DNA of 64,000 nt from contig BIFP01000015.1 in NCBI GenBank assembly GCA_005402585.1, forward strand, positions 62,001 to 126,000, given 5' to 3'. Made by a program: the position numbers and the translations under genes. Source of the stretch: Micromonosporaceae bacterium KJ-029 (lineage in GTDB: Bacteria > Actinomycetota > Actinomycetes > Mycobacteriales > Micromonosporaceae). Below, in pieces: positions 19,838 to 27,517 of the stretch; positions within the stretch are counted from its first letter, which is position 1, and each line of letters opens with the position of its first letter. Under the pieces are notes generated by a model. It searched no databases, was not told the origin of the DNA, and saw nothing but the letters and a program-made list of their open reading frames with translations.

Positions 19838-19851
19838 TGTTAACGATCACA
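19838..19851. promoter_or_regulatory. LacI-family-like operator upstream of the xylanase
   Basis: TGTTAACGATCACA has the imperfect dyad and central CG typical of LacI-type operators in actinomycete carbohydrate genes. It sits within the wider inverted repeat GTGATGTTAACGATCAC (19834-19850). No LacI-type gene is in the window. The distance of about 285 bases to the start implies a long leader or a distal promoter. Confidence 0.5.
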
Positions 19852-19905
19852 TCGATCGATGCCTTTTAGGCTGGCAGAAGAATCGATGATTTTCAACCGG
19901 TAGTT

Positions 19906-20268
19906 TCAGGCAGCGAACCGGTAACTTTTCGGTCGGCGATCGGCCCGGAAGGCATGGCGCGCACCTGGCGACGCGGCAGGCTGGCCCGGCCCGGTTCGTC
20001 GTCTCGACGAGAGAACGACATCGGGCGGCTCGACGGCCGCCGCGATCGGGGTGGCCAGGCCCGACTCCATCCGGAAGTGGGCCGGCGCCCTGCCGACGCA
20101 GCCGCCCGAGCCGATGCACATTAGGGCGAGCTGGGCGCCCAGGCAGTGACACGCACCGTGGCCAAAGCCGATGTGCGGATTGGTCTCCGCAGCCAGGCCA
20201 ACTAGGCCCGGACGAACCGGCCCAACCGCCGACCAAAACAGGTGGCCCCACCCCCGCCGCTCCCGCAA
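19906..20268 (-). pseudogene. Remnant of a cytochrome P450 (heme-binding end)
   Basis: The minus-strand frame contains NPHIGFGHGACHCLGAQLAL, an almost complete P450 heme loop (FGHGxxxCLGxxLA) with its preceding NPHIGF, spelled at about 20101-20195. The sequence before it should hold the P450 body with ExxR and I-helix but shows neither. The sequence after it (CIGSGGCVGRAPAHF) does not continue the L-helix. I read this as the last part of a P450 gene decayed by deletion and frameshift. The short open frame starting at 20268 should not be annotated as a functional enzyme. It is not obviously a copy of the P450 at 9446, whose loop reads FGLGIHRCLG. Confidence 0.75.
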
Positions 20269-20415
20269 CCACAGCGAAGGCGCAGGTCAGCAAGCCTAAG
20301 CACGGCGAAAGACAGCACAGACGGCCGCACCCACGTGACACCCACCGTCCACACCGCCCGGACAACACAAAAGGCCCGACCCGCGTTTCCGCAGGCCAGG
20401 CCTTCTATGATCTTG

Positions 20416-20488
20416 CGCGCCCGAAGGGACTCGAACCCCTAACCTTCTGATCCGTAGTCAGATGCTCTATCCGTTGAGCTACGGGCGC
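20416..20488 (-). tRNA. tRNA-Arg(ACG)
   Basis: The minus strand folds into a complete cloverleaf. The acceptor stem is GCGCCCG with CGGGCGC, the D-loop AGCTCAACGGATAGAGC, the anticodon loop CTACGGA (anticodon ACG) within TCTGA/TCAGA, and the T-arm GGGGTTCGAGTCCC. CCA is not encoded. The ACG anticodon would be edited to ICG. Confidence 0.96.
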
Positions 20489-20523
20489 TGGTGCTCGGCC
20501 AGTCTACACACCCGGCCTTCGCG

Positions 20524-20614
20524 CGGAGACTCCGGGATTCGAACCCGGGAGGGGCTTTAAGACCCCAACCGCATTAGCAGTGCGGCGCCATAGACCAGAC
20601 TAGGCGAAGTCTCC
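20524..20614 (-). tRNA. tRNA-Ser(GCT)
   Basis: This is a class II tRNA with a long variable arm. The acceptor stem is GGAGACT with AGTCTCC, the anticodon stem CCGCA/TGCGG encloses CTGCTAA (anticodon GCT), the variable arm is TTGGGGTCTTAAAGCCCCT, and the T-arm is CCGGGTTCGAATCCCGG. CCA is not encoded. It lies 35 bases upstream of tRNA-Arg on the same strand, so the two may share a transcript. Confidence 0.96.
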
Positions 20615-20760
20615 CCGGTGGCCCGCAGACCACCGCGCCCGAGGATACAGGCCCCGGCCTGCCGGGAGCAAAGCGACTACCGGAACGAGCCGTTCGCGTT
20701 CCGACGAGAGTCGGTTCCCCTGGCTGTGCGGCGCCGTGATCGGGACTACGCTTCATCGAC

Positions 20761-22539
20761 ATGCAGGAGCAGCCGCCCAGCGAGCAGACCCGCCGAGAAC
20801 CTGCTGAAGAAGCCCGCAGGCGCTCCCCGAAGGCGACCTTCACCCCGCCTCCGGCACCCTCGCCTCCGGATCAGGACGGGCAGCAACACGACTCCGGTGG
20901 GCCGCGCACCCGCCGCGCTAAGGCCGCTCCGACCGTGCTTTTCCAGCCGCCGCCTGCTCCGGAACCGGCATTGCCGCGCCAGCTCCGGCCGACAGCGTCC
21001 GCGCCGCCGGTCATCCCCGCGCCACCGTTCGCGGCCGCACCGCCGGACGCGGCCAGGACCGAAACGGACACCGGAGGCGCCGACGCGACGACGCCGCTTC
21101 GACGGACCGGCGCCGCCCGGCCCGGAAGGATGCCGGACGCGACCGACCAGCCGGGCGGCCGGGCATCCACCGAGCAGACCGGTGACGCGAGGTCCGGCAA
21201 CGCCGGAACCACCTCGGCCGCTTCCAGGCCCGAGCACAGGCGTCCGGCCACGGACGAGCCAGACAGGGCCAGGCCCGGCACGATCAAGCCCAGCACGACC
21301 AAGCCCGACCTGGCCGAGCCGGACCCGGCCAGGCTCGACACGGCGGGGCCGAACCCGGCCGGGCCAGAGGCGTCGGGCCGGAAGGTGTCAGGTCCGGAGC
21401 CGTCGAGCACGGAGGAGGCCGGCACGGAGGCGTCGGAGCCTGCAGCGAAGAAAGCCGCGAAGAAGGCTCCGGCGGCCAGGAAGACGGCCCGAAAGGCCGC
21501 ACCCGACGAGACGACGGCAGGCGAAACTGCCCCGGCCAAGACCACCCGGGCCAAGACCACGCCGAGAAAGGCCGCCCCGGCCAGAACCACCCCGACCAAG
21601 ACCACCGGGGGCAGGGCCACTGTGACGAAGGCAGCCCGTGCGAAGGCCACCCCGGCGCCGGAAACGGCCGCCACGACCCGGAAGACCGCCAAGAAGGCCG
21701 CTGCGGCCGCTGCGGGCGGGTCGAACGCCGACCCGGCGCCGCAGGTCGCCACCACCATGCCGGCACCGGCCACGGAATCCGGCCCGACCACGGCCACCCC
21801 GATGACCGCACCCACCACGCCGCCGGCCGAGGACACCCCGGCCACCGCCGACAGCGAGCCGGGCCGTACGCCGGAATCGGAGCTGCGGGTGCTCGTGGCA
21901 CGCGTGCTCGACCATCCGGGCTTCGCGCCGGAGTTGCTGGCCCTGACCGCGGTCGAGGCGCTCGGCCCCCGGGCGGCCGACTGGGCGCGGCGGTTGCGGG
22001 AGACGTACCCGAAGGCGGATGGCGACGGCCTGGCCCGGCTGGCCAGCCGGCGGTTCGTCCGGCAGGCCGGGATCGGCGGGGCGACCGCGGCGCTGGCCGG
22101 CGCCTTCGCGCCCGTGGTCGAGCTGGCCGCGGTGCTCTGGTCGCAGGCGAACCTGGTGCTGCACCTGGCGGCAGCGTACGACCGCGACCCGACGCATCCC
22201 GACCGGGCAGCCGAGTTGCTGTTGCTGACCCAGGTGCACCCAAACGAGGCGAGTGCCCGCTCGGCGCTGGCGGCGGCCCGGACGGCGGACTGGCCGGGCG
22301 AGCAGCCGGAGGCCAGGGCGGCCGAGGCGGCCTGGCGGCTGGCCGCCCCGCTGGCCGCACAGGCGGGTGGCTGGCTGGGCCTGCGGCTGGCGTCCCGGCT
22401 GCTACCCGGCGCGGCGGTGCTGGCGGCGGCGGCCGGCGACTCGGCGGCGGCACAACGGCTGGCGGCCCGCGCGATGGCCGCCTACCGCCCACCCCGCCTC
22501 CCCCTCAACCAGCCTGCGCCCCGCCCCGCGCCCGCTTAG
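20761..22539 (+). CDS. Ala/Pro/Lys-rich protein with a histone-tail-like middle region
   Basis: This 592-residue protein has three parts. Residues 1-220 are Pro/Ala/Thr-rich and disordered. About 220-340 is a basic low-complexity stretch of KK, AKTT and RKAA units (KKAAKKAPAARKTARKAA) like histone H1 tails and actinobacterial HupB-type DNA-binding tails. From about 370 a helical domain (ESELRVLVARVLDHPGFAPE to the end) contains hydrophobic helices (GGATAALAGAFAPVVELAAV) that resemble EcsC-type membrane-associated proteins. I assign no function. The codon bias is normal and the N-terminal ATG at 20761 is clear. A DNA- or RNA-binding role for the tail is inference from composition only. Confidence 0.85.
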   Translation: MQEQPPSEQTRREPAEEARRRSPKATFTPPPAPSPPDQDGQQHDSGGPRTRRAKAAPTVLFQPPPAPEPALPRQLRPTASAPPVIPAPPFAAAPPDAARTETDTGGADATTPLRRTGAARPGRMPDATDQPGGRASTEQTGDARSGNAGTTSAASRPEHRRPATDEPDRARPGTIKPSTTKPDLAEPDPARLDTAGPNPAGPEASGRKVSGPEPSSTEEAGTEASEPAAKKAAKKAPAARKTARKAAPDETTAGETAPAKTTRAKTTPRKAAPARTTPTKTTGGRATVTKAARAKATPAPETAATTRKTAKKAAAAAAGGSNADPAPQVATTMPAPATESGPTTATPMTAPTTPPAEDTPATADSEPGRTPESELRVLVARVLDHPGFAPELLALTAVEALGPRAADWARRLRETYPKADGDGLARLASRRFVRQAGIGGATAALAGAFAPVVELAAVLWSQANLVLHLAAAYDRDPTHPDRAAELLLLTQVHPNEASARSALAAARTADWPGEQPEARAAEAAWRLAAPLAAQAGGWLGLRLASRLLPGAAVLAAAAGDSAAAQRLAARAMAAYRPPRLPLNQPAPRPAPA

Positions 22540-22567
22540 GGCGTGTCACCCGGACACGGTCCTGGTC

Positions 22568-22622
22568 GATCAAGAGGTTCGGGTCACGACACGTCGATGG
22601 GGCGGACGCAAACCTCTTGATC
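22568..22622. repeat. Inverted repeat between convergent genes
   Basis: GATCAAGAGGTT (22568-22579) is repeated inverted at 22611-22622, with 31 bases between. It lies between the convergent genes ending at 22539 and 22659. It may act as a bidirectional terminator. It resembles in style the larger TTGATCATGA repeat at 30305-30373. Confidence 0.5.
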
Positions 22623-22658
22623 AACGCGGCTCACAACCGGGCCGGCCGCACAGAGGGG

Positions 22659-23465
22659 TCAGAGCCAGTCGAACCACTCTTTGGGCAGCAGGCTGTAGCC
22701 GACGAAGGCGACGATGTCGAGCAGGGCGTGCGCCACGATCAGCGGCATCACCCGACGGGTACGCAGATAGAAGAGACTGAACACGACGCCCATCACGGCG
22801 TTGCCGACGAACGCGCCGAAGCCCTGGTAGAGGTGGTACGAGGCGCGCAGCAGCGCGCTGGTCGCGATGATCGCGGCGACTCGCCACTGGAGTTGACGCA
22901 GCCGGGTCATCAGGTAGCCGACCACGATCACCTCCTCCAGGATGGAGTTCTGGAAGGCGGCGAGGATCAGCACCGGCACCGTCCACCAGAGGTCGGGCAG
23001 CGCGGCCGGCACCACCGTGGCGTTGATGCCGAGCTGCGCCGCCACCCAGAACAGCGCCAGGCCGGGCAGCCCGATCAGTGCCGCCAGCCCGGCTCCCTGG
23101 GCGAGATCGGCCCCGGGCCGCCGGGCGTCCAGGCCGAGGGTCCGCGCCGGATCGTCCGGCTCCCGGGCCAGCAGGTGTACGGCGAGCAGCACCGGCAGCA
23201 GCGCGAACACGATGCCGAGCAGCTGGTACGTGAGGTCGAGGTACGGCCGGGCCGACGCGGAGGTGTTCAGCGCGGCGGTCTGTCGGGACAGTCCACCCTC
23301 GGCGGTCAGCTTCGCGATGATCGACACCGTGGCGTAGACGGCTGACTGGCCGAGGGAGAGGCCGAGCACCAGCAGCGTCTCGGTGCCGAGGACCCGGCGG
23401 GACACCGGGCGGGTGAGCTCAACGGTCACCGCACCACTCTGCCCGACCGTTGGCGCTGGTGGCAC
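22659..23465 (-). CDS. CPBP family intramembrane metalloprotease (Abi/CAAX-like)
   Basis: This 268-residue polytopic membrane protein belongs to the CPBP/Abi family, which includes CAAX prenyl proteases and bacteriocin-immunity proteins. About seven hydrophobic segments are visible. The active-site motifs are near the C-terminus: ILEEVIVVGYLMTRL (EExxxR-like, with the Arg displaced), SYHLYQGF and AHALLDI (HxxxD-type). These give the expected glutamate and histidine metal ligands. The start is uncertain: GTG 23465 opens MPPAPTVGQSGAVTVEL, and a GTG 12 codons later (in GAVTVEL) is equally likely. The gene is divergent from the flavohemoglobin gene, with a palindrome between them at 23498-23514. 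Substrate is unknown. Confidence 0.88.
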   Translation of the reverse strand: MPPAPTVGQSGAVTVELTRPVSRRVLGTETLLVLGLSLGQSAVYATVSIIAKLTAEGGLSRQTAALNTSASARPYLDLTYQLLGIVFALLPVLLAVHLLAREPDDPARTLGLDARRPGADLAQGAGLAALIGLPGLALFWVAAQLGINATVVPAALPDLWWTVPVLILAAFQNSILEEVIVVGYLMTRLRQLQWRVAAIIATSALLRASYHLYQGFGAFVGNAVMGVVFSLFYLRTRRVMPLIVAHALLDIVAFVGYSLLPKEWFDWL

Positions 23466-23497
23466 CCGGGTGCCACTGAACGGGCCTCATAATGCGA

Positions 23498-23514
23498 TCG
23501 CACATTCTGTGCGA
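23498..23514. promoter_or_regulatory. 17-bp palindrome upstream of the flavohemoglobin gene
   Basis: TCGCACATTCTGTGCGA has perfect 7-base arms around TTC and lies 68 bases before the flavohemoglobin start, in the divergent intergenic region. This is the geometry of a dimeric repressor site. It is not obviously an NsrR, Fur or Rex consensus. Confidence 0.6.
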
Positions 23515-23581
23515 CCTTCATACACGCTCCGTGGACATTCTATGGGGGCCCGATCCGCCGTCAGAAGAAGGAGCGCCCCCG

Positions 23582-24700
23582 GTGGACAACTTCGCGCGGC
23601 TGCTGAAGGAGAGCTGGACCCTGGTGGAGGGGGATCGGGTCCGGCTGAGCGGTTACTTCTACGCCCGCCTCTTCCTCCTCGACCCCGAGCTGCGCAAGCT
23701 CTTCCCGGTGCAGATGGCCGGGCAGGGCGATCGGCTGCTCGAAGCGATCATCACGGCGATCCACACCGTGGACGACCCGGAGGGCTTCGACGAGTTCCTC
23801 CGCGCGCTCGGCCGGGACCACCGCAAGTACCACGTCGAGGCCACCCACTACGACACCATGGGCGTGGCGCTGCTCGACGCGTTGCGCAGCACCGCCGGGG
23901 ACGGCTGGAACCTGGAGTACGACCAGGCGTGGCGGGACGCGTACGCGGCGATTGCCGAGAAGATGCTCGCCGGCGCGGCGGCGGACACCAACCCGCCGTT
24001 CTGGCACGCCGAGGTACTGACCCACGAGCGGTACGGCCCGGACACCGCCGTTTTCACCTGCCGGGCGCTGCAACACCCGCTCTCATGGAAGGCGGGCCAG
24101 TACGTCAGCGTCGAGGCACCCCGCTACCACCCCCGGGTGTGGCGGACGTACTCGGTGGCCAACGCCCCGAACGACGACAACGTGCTGGAGTTCCACGTCC
24201 GTACGCCTGCGGGTGCCGGCTGGGTCTCCGGCGCTCTGGTCCGCCGCTTGAAGCCGGGCGACCTGCTGCGGGTGGCCGCGCCGATGGGCTCGATGACGCT
24301 GGACCGCTCGTCGGAGCGGGACATCCTCTGTGTCGCCGGAGGCGTCGGTCTGGCCCCGATCAAGGCACTGGTGGAGGAACTGGCCGGCTTCAACCGGGCT
24401 CGTTGGGTGCACGTCTTCTACGGCGCCCGTACCGAGGCGGACCTCTACGGCCTCGACCGGCTGCGGGAACTGGTCGCGGCGCACCCGTGGCTGTCGGTCA
24501 CCCCCGCCTGCAGTGAGGATCCGGACTTCGACGGCGAGCAGGGCGACATCTCCGACGTGGTGGCCCGCTACGGCCCGTGGACGACGCACGACTGCTACGT
24601 CTCCGGTTCGGTGGCGATGGTTCGGTCGACGTTGCGGGTGCTCGCCGCGGACGACGTCCCGCCGCAGCACACCCGGTACGACACCTTCGGCAACCTGTAG
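23582..24700 (+). CDS. Flavohemoglobin-like globin/FAD/NAD oxidoreductase
   Basis: This 372-residue soluble protein joins a globin domain (about 1-130, proximal His in RKYHVEATHY, H84) to a ferredoxin-reductase-like flavin domain (about 145-245, with RTYSVAN) and an NAD(P) domain (about 250-372, with CVAGGVGLAPIKALVEEL). The architecture is that of Hmp-type nitric oxide dioxygenases, which turn NO into nitrate using NAD(P)H and oxygen. The globin domain lacks some landmarks of classic Hmp and is closer to actinobacterial variants, so an NO role is likely but not proven. GTG 23582 is chosen because AGAAGAAGGAG ends 8 bases before it; an upstream GTG at 23492 would overlap the palindrome. A perfect 17-bp hairpin terminator follows. 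Confidence 0.92.
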   Translation: MDNFARLLKESWTLVEGDRVRLSGYFYARLFLLDPELRKLFPVQMAGQGDRLLEAIITAIHTVDDPEGFDEFLRALGRDHRKYHVEATHYDTMGVALLDALRSTAGDGWNLEYDQAWRDAYAAIAEKMLAGAAADTNPPFWHAEVLTHERYGPDTAVFTCRALQHPLSWKAGQYVSVEAPRYHPRVWRTYSVANAPNDDNVLEFHVRTPAGAGWVSGALVRRLKPGDLLRVAAPMGSMTLDRSSERDILCVAGGVGLAPIKALVEELAGFNRARWVHVFYGARTEADLYGLDRLRELVAAHPWLSVTPACSEDPDFDGEQGDISDVVARYGPWTTHDCYVSGSVAMVRSTLRVLAADDVPPQHTRYDTFGNL

Positions 24701-24725
24701 CACCCCTGAGGCTTTCTCCCCCCAA

Positions 24726-24767
24726 ACCGGGGCGCGTGCCCCTGCCCCCTGGGGCACGCGCCCCGGT
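24726..24767. terminator. Perfect 17-bp hairpin between convergent genes
   Basis: ACCGGGGCGCGTGCCCC (24726-24742) pairs perfectly with 24751-24767 around TGCCCCCT. It lies between the flavohemoglobin gene and the convergent XRE-deformylase gene and can serve both. Confidence 0.85.
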
Positions 24768-24892
24768 CCCCCGATCGGGCGGACCGGCACCGCCCCCGCG
24801 ACCACGCCTGCGCCGGCCGTCGTTCCCACCCGGCGCGGGCGTGGTCGTGTACAACTCGGCGAGCGGGCGGGGTCGTGCAGTGGAATCGCCGG

Positions 24893-26407
24893 TCAGTACC
24901 GCCAGGGGTGGCCGGACTCCCGGTACTCCTCGATCGGCACCAACGGCACTCCCGGCGCCATCCGGTCGACGTAGAGCCGGCCGTCCAGGTGGTCGATCTC
25001 GTGCGCCACCAGCCGGGCCATGCCGAACTCGAACGACGTGATCACCCGGCCGCCGTCGTACTGCGCGTGTTCCACGTCCAGCCGCAGTGGTCGCGGCACC
25101 AGCCCCCGGTGGTCGAAGAAGGAGAGGCAGCCCTCGTACTGCTCGTCGGTGTCCGGCGCGGCGTCGACCACCCGGGGGTTGAGCAGCACCACGGGCTCGG
25201 CCGACCGGTCGGGCGGGCGGACCACGGCCGCGGCACGGCCGATGTCGAGCTGCGGAGCGGCGATCCCCACCCCCTTCGTGAACGGGTGCAGTTCGTCCAG
25301 TCGGGCCAGCGCGGTGACCAGCCGGTCGACGACCTCCCGGGCGGCCTGTTCCTCGCGTGGCAGGTCGAACGGGCGGGCCGGCTGCCGCAGCAGGTCGACG
25401 CCGCGCTGGAGGATGCCGAGCCCACGCATCCGGTCGGACGGCCGGACCCGGCCGCCCTCCGGCTCGGCGTCCGGCTGCGCGCGGAAGCGCCACTGCATGC
25501 GGTACCGGGCGTTCAGCGGCGGGTCGACCGTCGCCCAGTCGAAGATCGCCCGGTCGCCGTCGTCGCGTCGGGTGACCGCGGTGCGCAGCGGGCCCTCCTC
25601 CGCCGAGAGCGAGGTCTCCGCGCCCCAGACCTGCGGATCCAGCGTCGCCGGCAGGTCCAGGCGTACGGCGAGGTGCCGGGTCGGTACGCGGACCGCGCGC
25701 TGGAACCACGGCCCCCACTTGTCCTGCCCGACGGTGTACGCGTACTCGATGGTGGCGCGGCGGCCGGGGTAGAGCGGAAATCGCCGGTCGGAGTTCTCGA
25801 AGAGCAACCAGATCTCCTTGAACGCGTCCCGGTCGTGCTTGGCCCGCCAGTGCATGGCCTCGCGCTCGCCGGATTCCTTTCGGAACGCCCGTAGTTGCAG
25901 TTCGGCGAAGGAGAGTGGGTGTTCCCGGTGGTGCCGGTTGGAGCGGCCCGGGTCGTTGGGGTAACGGTCCACGGCGACCCGGACCAGGTAGCGGGTGACC
26001 GGTTCGGTGCCGGCGTTGTACAACTCGCGGCGGATGACGCAGCGGTAGGCGTCCTCGACGTGGGTGAGCCTGGCCGTCTCACGCTCGACGATCAGGCCGG
26101 TACCGGGCGGCATCCACTGACCGGGGAGGGTGGTCTCCCGGTGGTTGCGCTCGCTGCGGGTGTGACGCAGGCCGTCGTACTCCCGGAAGCGCTGCCAGAT
26201 CGCGCCGCCGGCCTCCAGAACGGCCTCGGCGCGGCGCGCGAAGTCCTCGGTGGGTCGGTGCCGCCGCCCCTCGACGTGGCTGACGTACGACGGGTCGAAG
26301 CCCATCAGGTTGGCTAGCTGTTTCTTGGACAGCCCCCGCTCCGTCCGGTGCCGTGCGAGTTCGGCGGCGAACGAGTCGGCAGCCCGATCGAGCGGTGAGG
26401 TCGTCAT
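24893..26407 (-). CDS. Three-part XRE-type HTH / middle domain / peptide deformylase protein
   Basis: This 504-residue protein combines an N-terminal XRE helix-turn-helix (about 14-70, RGLSKKQLANLMGFDPSYVS), a middle region of about 300 residues with beta-rich, Trp/Arg-rich sequence that I cannot assign, and a C-terminal peptide deformylase domain (about 340-504). The deformylase motifs are all intact: GVGIAAPQ (near 382), EGCLS (near 425) and HEIDHLDG (near 470), giving the Cys-His-His metal site and catalytic Glu. Normal deformylases have about 170-200 residues and no DNA-binding domain. The protein may bind its own promoter through the palindromes at 26461-26516 and process formylated peptides, but coupling of the two activities is inference. 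The start is ATG 26407. Confidence 0.9.
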   Translation of the reverse strand: MTTSPLDRAADSFAAELARHRTERGLSKKQLANLMGFDPSYVSHVEGRRHRPTEDFARRAEAVLEAGGAIWQRFREYDGLRHTRSERNHRETTLPGQWMPPGTGLIVERETARLTHVEDAYRCVIRRELYNAGTEPVTRYLVRVAVDRYPNDPGRSNRHHREHPLSFAELQLRAFRKESGEREAMHWRAKHDRDAFKEIWLLFENSDRRFPLYPGRRATIEYAYTVGQDKWGPWFQRAVRVPTRHLAVRLDLPATLDPQVWGAETSLSAEEGPLRTAVTRRDDGDRAIFDWATVDPPLNARYRMQWRFRAQPDAEPEGGRVRPSDRMRGLGILQRGVDLLRQPARPFDLPREEQAAREVVDRLVTALARLDELHPFTKGVGIAAPQLDIGRAAAVVRPPDRSAEPVVLLNPRVVDAAPDTDEQYEGCLSFFDHRGLVPRPLRLDVEHAQYDGGRVITSFEFGMARLVAHEIDHLDGRLYVDRMAPGVPLVPIEEYRESGHPWRY

Positions 26408-26460
26408 CAGCTTCCTCGTGGCCGGGTGTACCCAGTTTCACGTTGCGTCGCCGGACGCAC

Positions 26461-26516
26461 ACAGAAATGGCACCTTGTCGACAAGACGCTTGACTGTTGA
26501 GCGATTTCTGTCGACA
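26461..26516. promoter_or_regulatory. Nested palindromes upstream of the XRE-deformylase gene
   Basis: Two palindromes share the core TGTCGACA: CTTGTCGACAAG (26474-26485) and TGTCGACA (26509-26516), spaced about 33 bases, or three helical turns. An outer inverted repeat pairs ACAGAAAT (26461-26468) with ATTTCTGT (26504-26511). The cluster lies 54-110 bases upstream of the XRE gene start, a natural place for an autoregulatory operator. Confidence 0.55.
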
Positions 26517-26618
26517 CTGCCCCGAGTTTCCGGGCACACACGCTGGGTAATCGCCAGCGCGGGAGTGACCCGAGCCTCTCGTTTTTCACCCGGTCATGGG
26601 TTCCTCGACGCCAGGAAG

Positions 26619-26637
26619 TGTGGTTAGGCTAGCCTTA
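26619..26637. promoter_or_regulatory. Iron box (DmdR/IdeR-type operator)
   Basis: The 19-base site TGTGGTTAGGCTAGCCTTA matches 15 of 19 positions of the actinobacterial DmdR1/IdeR consensus TTAGGTTAGGCTAACCTAA. It lies 41 bases before the FhuF-like gene, as expected for repression by iron-loaded DtxR-family protein. Confidence 0.8.
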
Positions 26638-26677
26638 GTTTGACCGTGGCGTCTCGGACCTGGGGGGGGGTAGAGCA

Positions 26678-27472
26678 GTGACAGTGGTGCTGCCCGTCCA
26701 CGACGCCCCCGCCACGCCGCTCGCCCCGGTAACCGCAGCCTTGCGAGCCATGTTCGGCACCGACGACCTGCCCGGACTCGCACCGGGGCTGGTGGTCGCC
26801 GACGAGGCCGGCTGGGCCCCGGCGACGACGCTGACCGACGGCGCCCGGCTGCCGGAGCTGCTGGGCTCGGCCGCCCGCCTCTGGGGCGGCACCCCGCACG
26901 CCTCCGCCGCGCTGGCCTGGAAGTCGTACAGCTACTGGACGGCGCTGCCGGTGGTGCTCGCTTGGGCCGCCGCCCGGCGCGTACCACTGCTCGACCCGTC
27001 GGCGACGCTCATCCACTTCGCGGACCAGCATGCCCTGGTGACCCTGGGCCTGCGCCAGTCGACCCCGGTCGCGGTCCTGCCCAACGACCCGCTGGCGCTC
27101 ACCGGTCCGCCCCAGGTCCGAGTGGTGGCCGACGAGCGGGAACTGCTCGCGGCGCTGCGCGCCACGCTGCTGGACGCGCACCTGTCCCCGATGATCGCCG
27201 CAATCCAAGCCGAGGTACGCGTCAGTACCCGCACCCTGCTCGGCTCGGTGGCCTCCGGCATTGCACACGGGCTGCTGCGGGCCGCCGACGGGCTGCCCGG
27301 CTCGGCCGTCGAGGCGATCGACACGCTGCTCGCCACGCTCGACCTGACCGACCTGGTGGAGCTGGTGCCCGGCCCGAACGGGGAGCCGACGGTGCAGCGA
27401 CGCACCTGCTGCCTGGCCTTCACCCTGCCCAAGCCGAAGGTCTGCCAGGGCTGCTGCATCCGCACCGCCTGA
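26678..27472 (+). CDS. FhuF-like (2Fe-2S) siderophore-iron reductase
   Basis: This 264-residue cytoplasmic protein probably reduces ferric siderophores to release iron. The diagnostic C-terminus has cysteines at 244, 245, 256, 259 and 260 in RRTCCLAFTLPKPKVCQGCC. These follow the C-C-x10-C-x2-C spacing of the FhuF [2Fe-2S] site, so the cluster should be intact. The N-terminal part includes ARLWGGTPHASAALAWKSYS, typical of actinomycete IucA-associated FhuF proteins. GTG 26678 follows a run of eight Gs that can act as ribosome binding site. An iron box lies upstream, which fits iron-starvation control. No siderophore biosynthesis or transport gene is adjacent, so it stands alone here. Confidence 0.88.
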   Translation: MTVVLPVHDAPATPLAPVTAALRAMFGTDDLPGLAPGLVVADEAGWAPATTLTDGARLPELLGSAARLWGGTPHASAALAWKSYSYWTALPVVLAWAAARRVPLLDPSATLIHFADQHALVTLGLRQSTPVAVLPNDPLALTGPPQVRVVADERELLAALRATLLDAHLSPMIAAIQAEVRVSTRTLLGSVASGIAHGLLRAADGLPGSAVEAIDTLLATLDLTDLVELVPGPNGEPTVQRRTCCLAFTLPKPKVCQGCCIRTA

Positions 27473-27473
27473 C

Positions 27474-27494
27474 CGGGCCGACAGGTCCGGCCCG
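27474..27494. terminator. Short hairpin between convergent genes
   Basis: CGGGCCG (27474-27480) pairs with CGGCCCG (27488-27494) directly after the FhuF-like stop codon and before the stop of the convergent membrane protein gene. Confidence 0.45.
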
Positions 27495-27517
27495 CGTGGC
27501 GTGGTTGACCGAACTGG

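Noticed and set aside
19906..20268. The P450 fragment as an intact gene
   Set aside because: Only the heme loop is recognisable; the I-helix and ExxR are missing.
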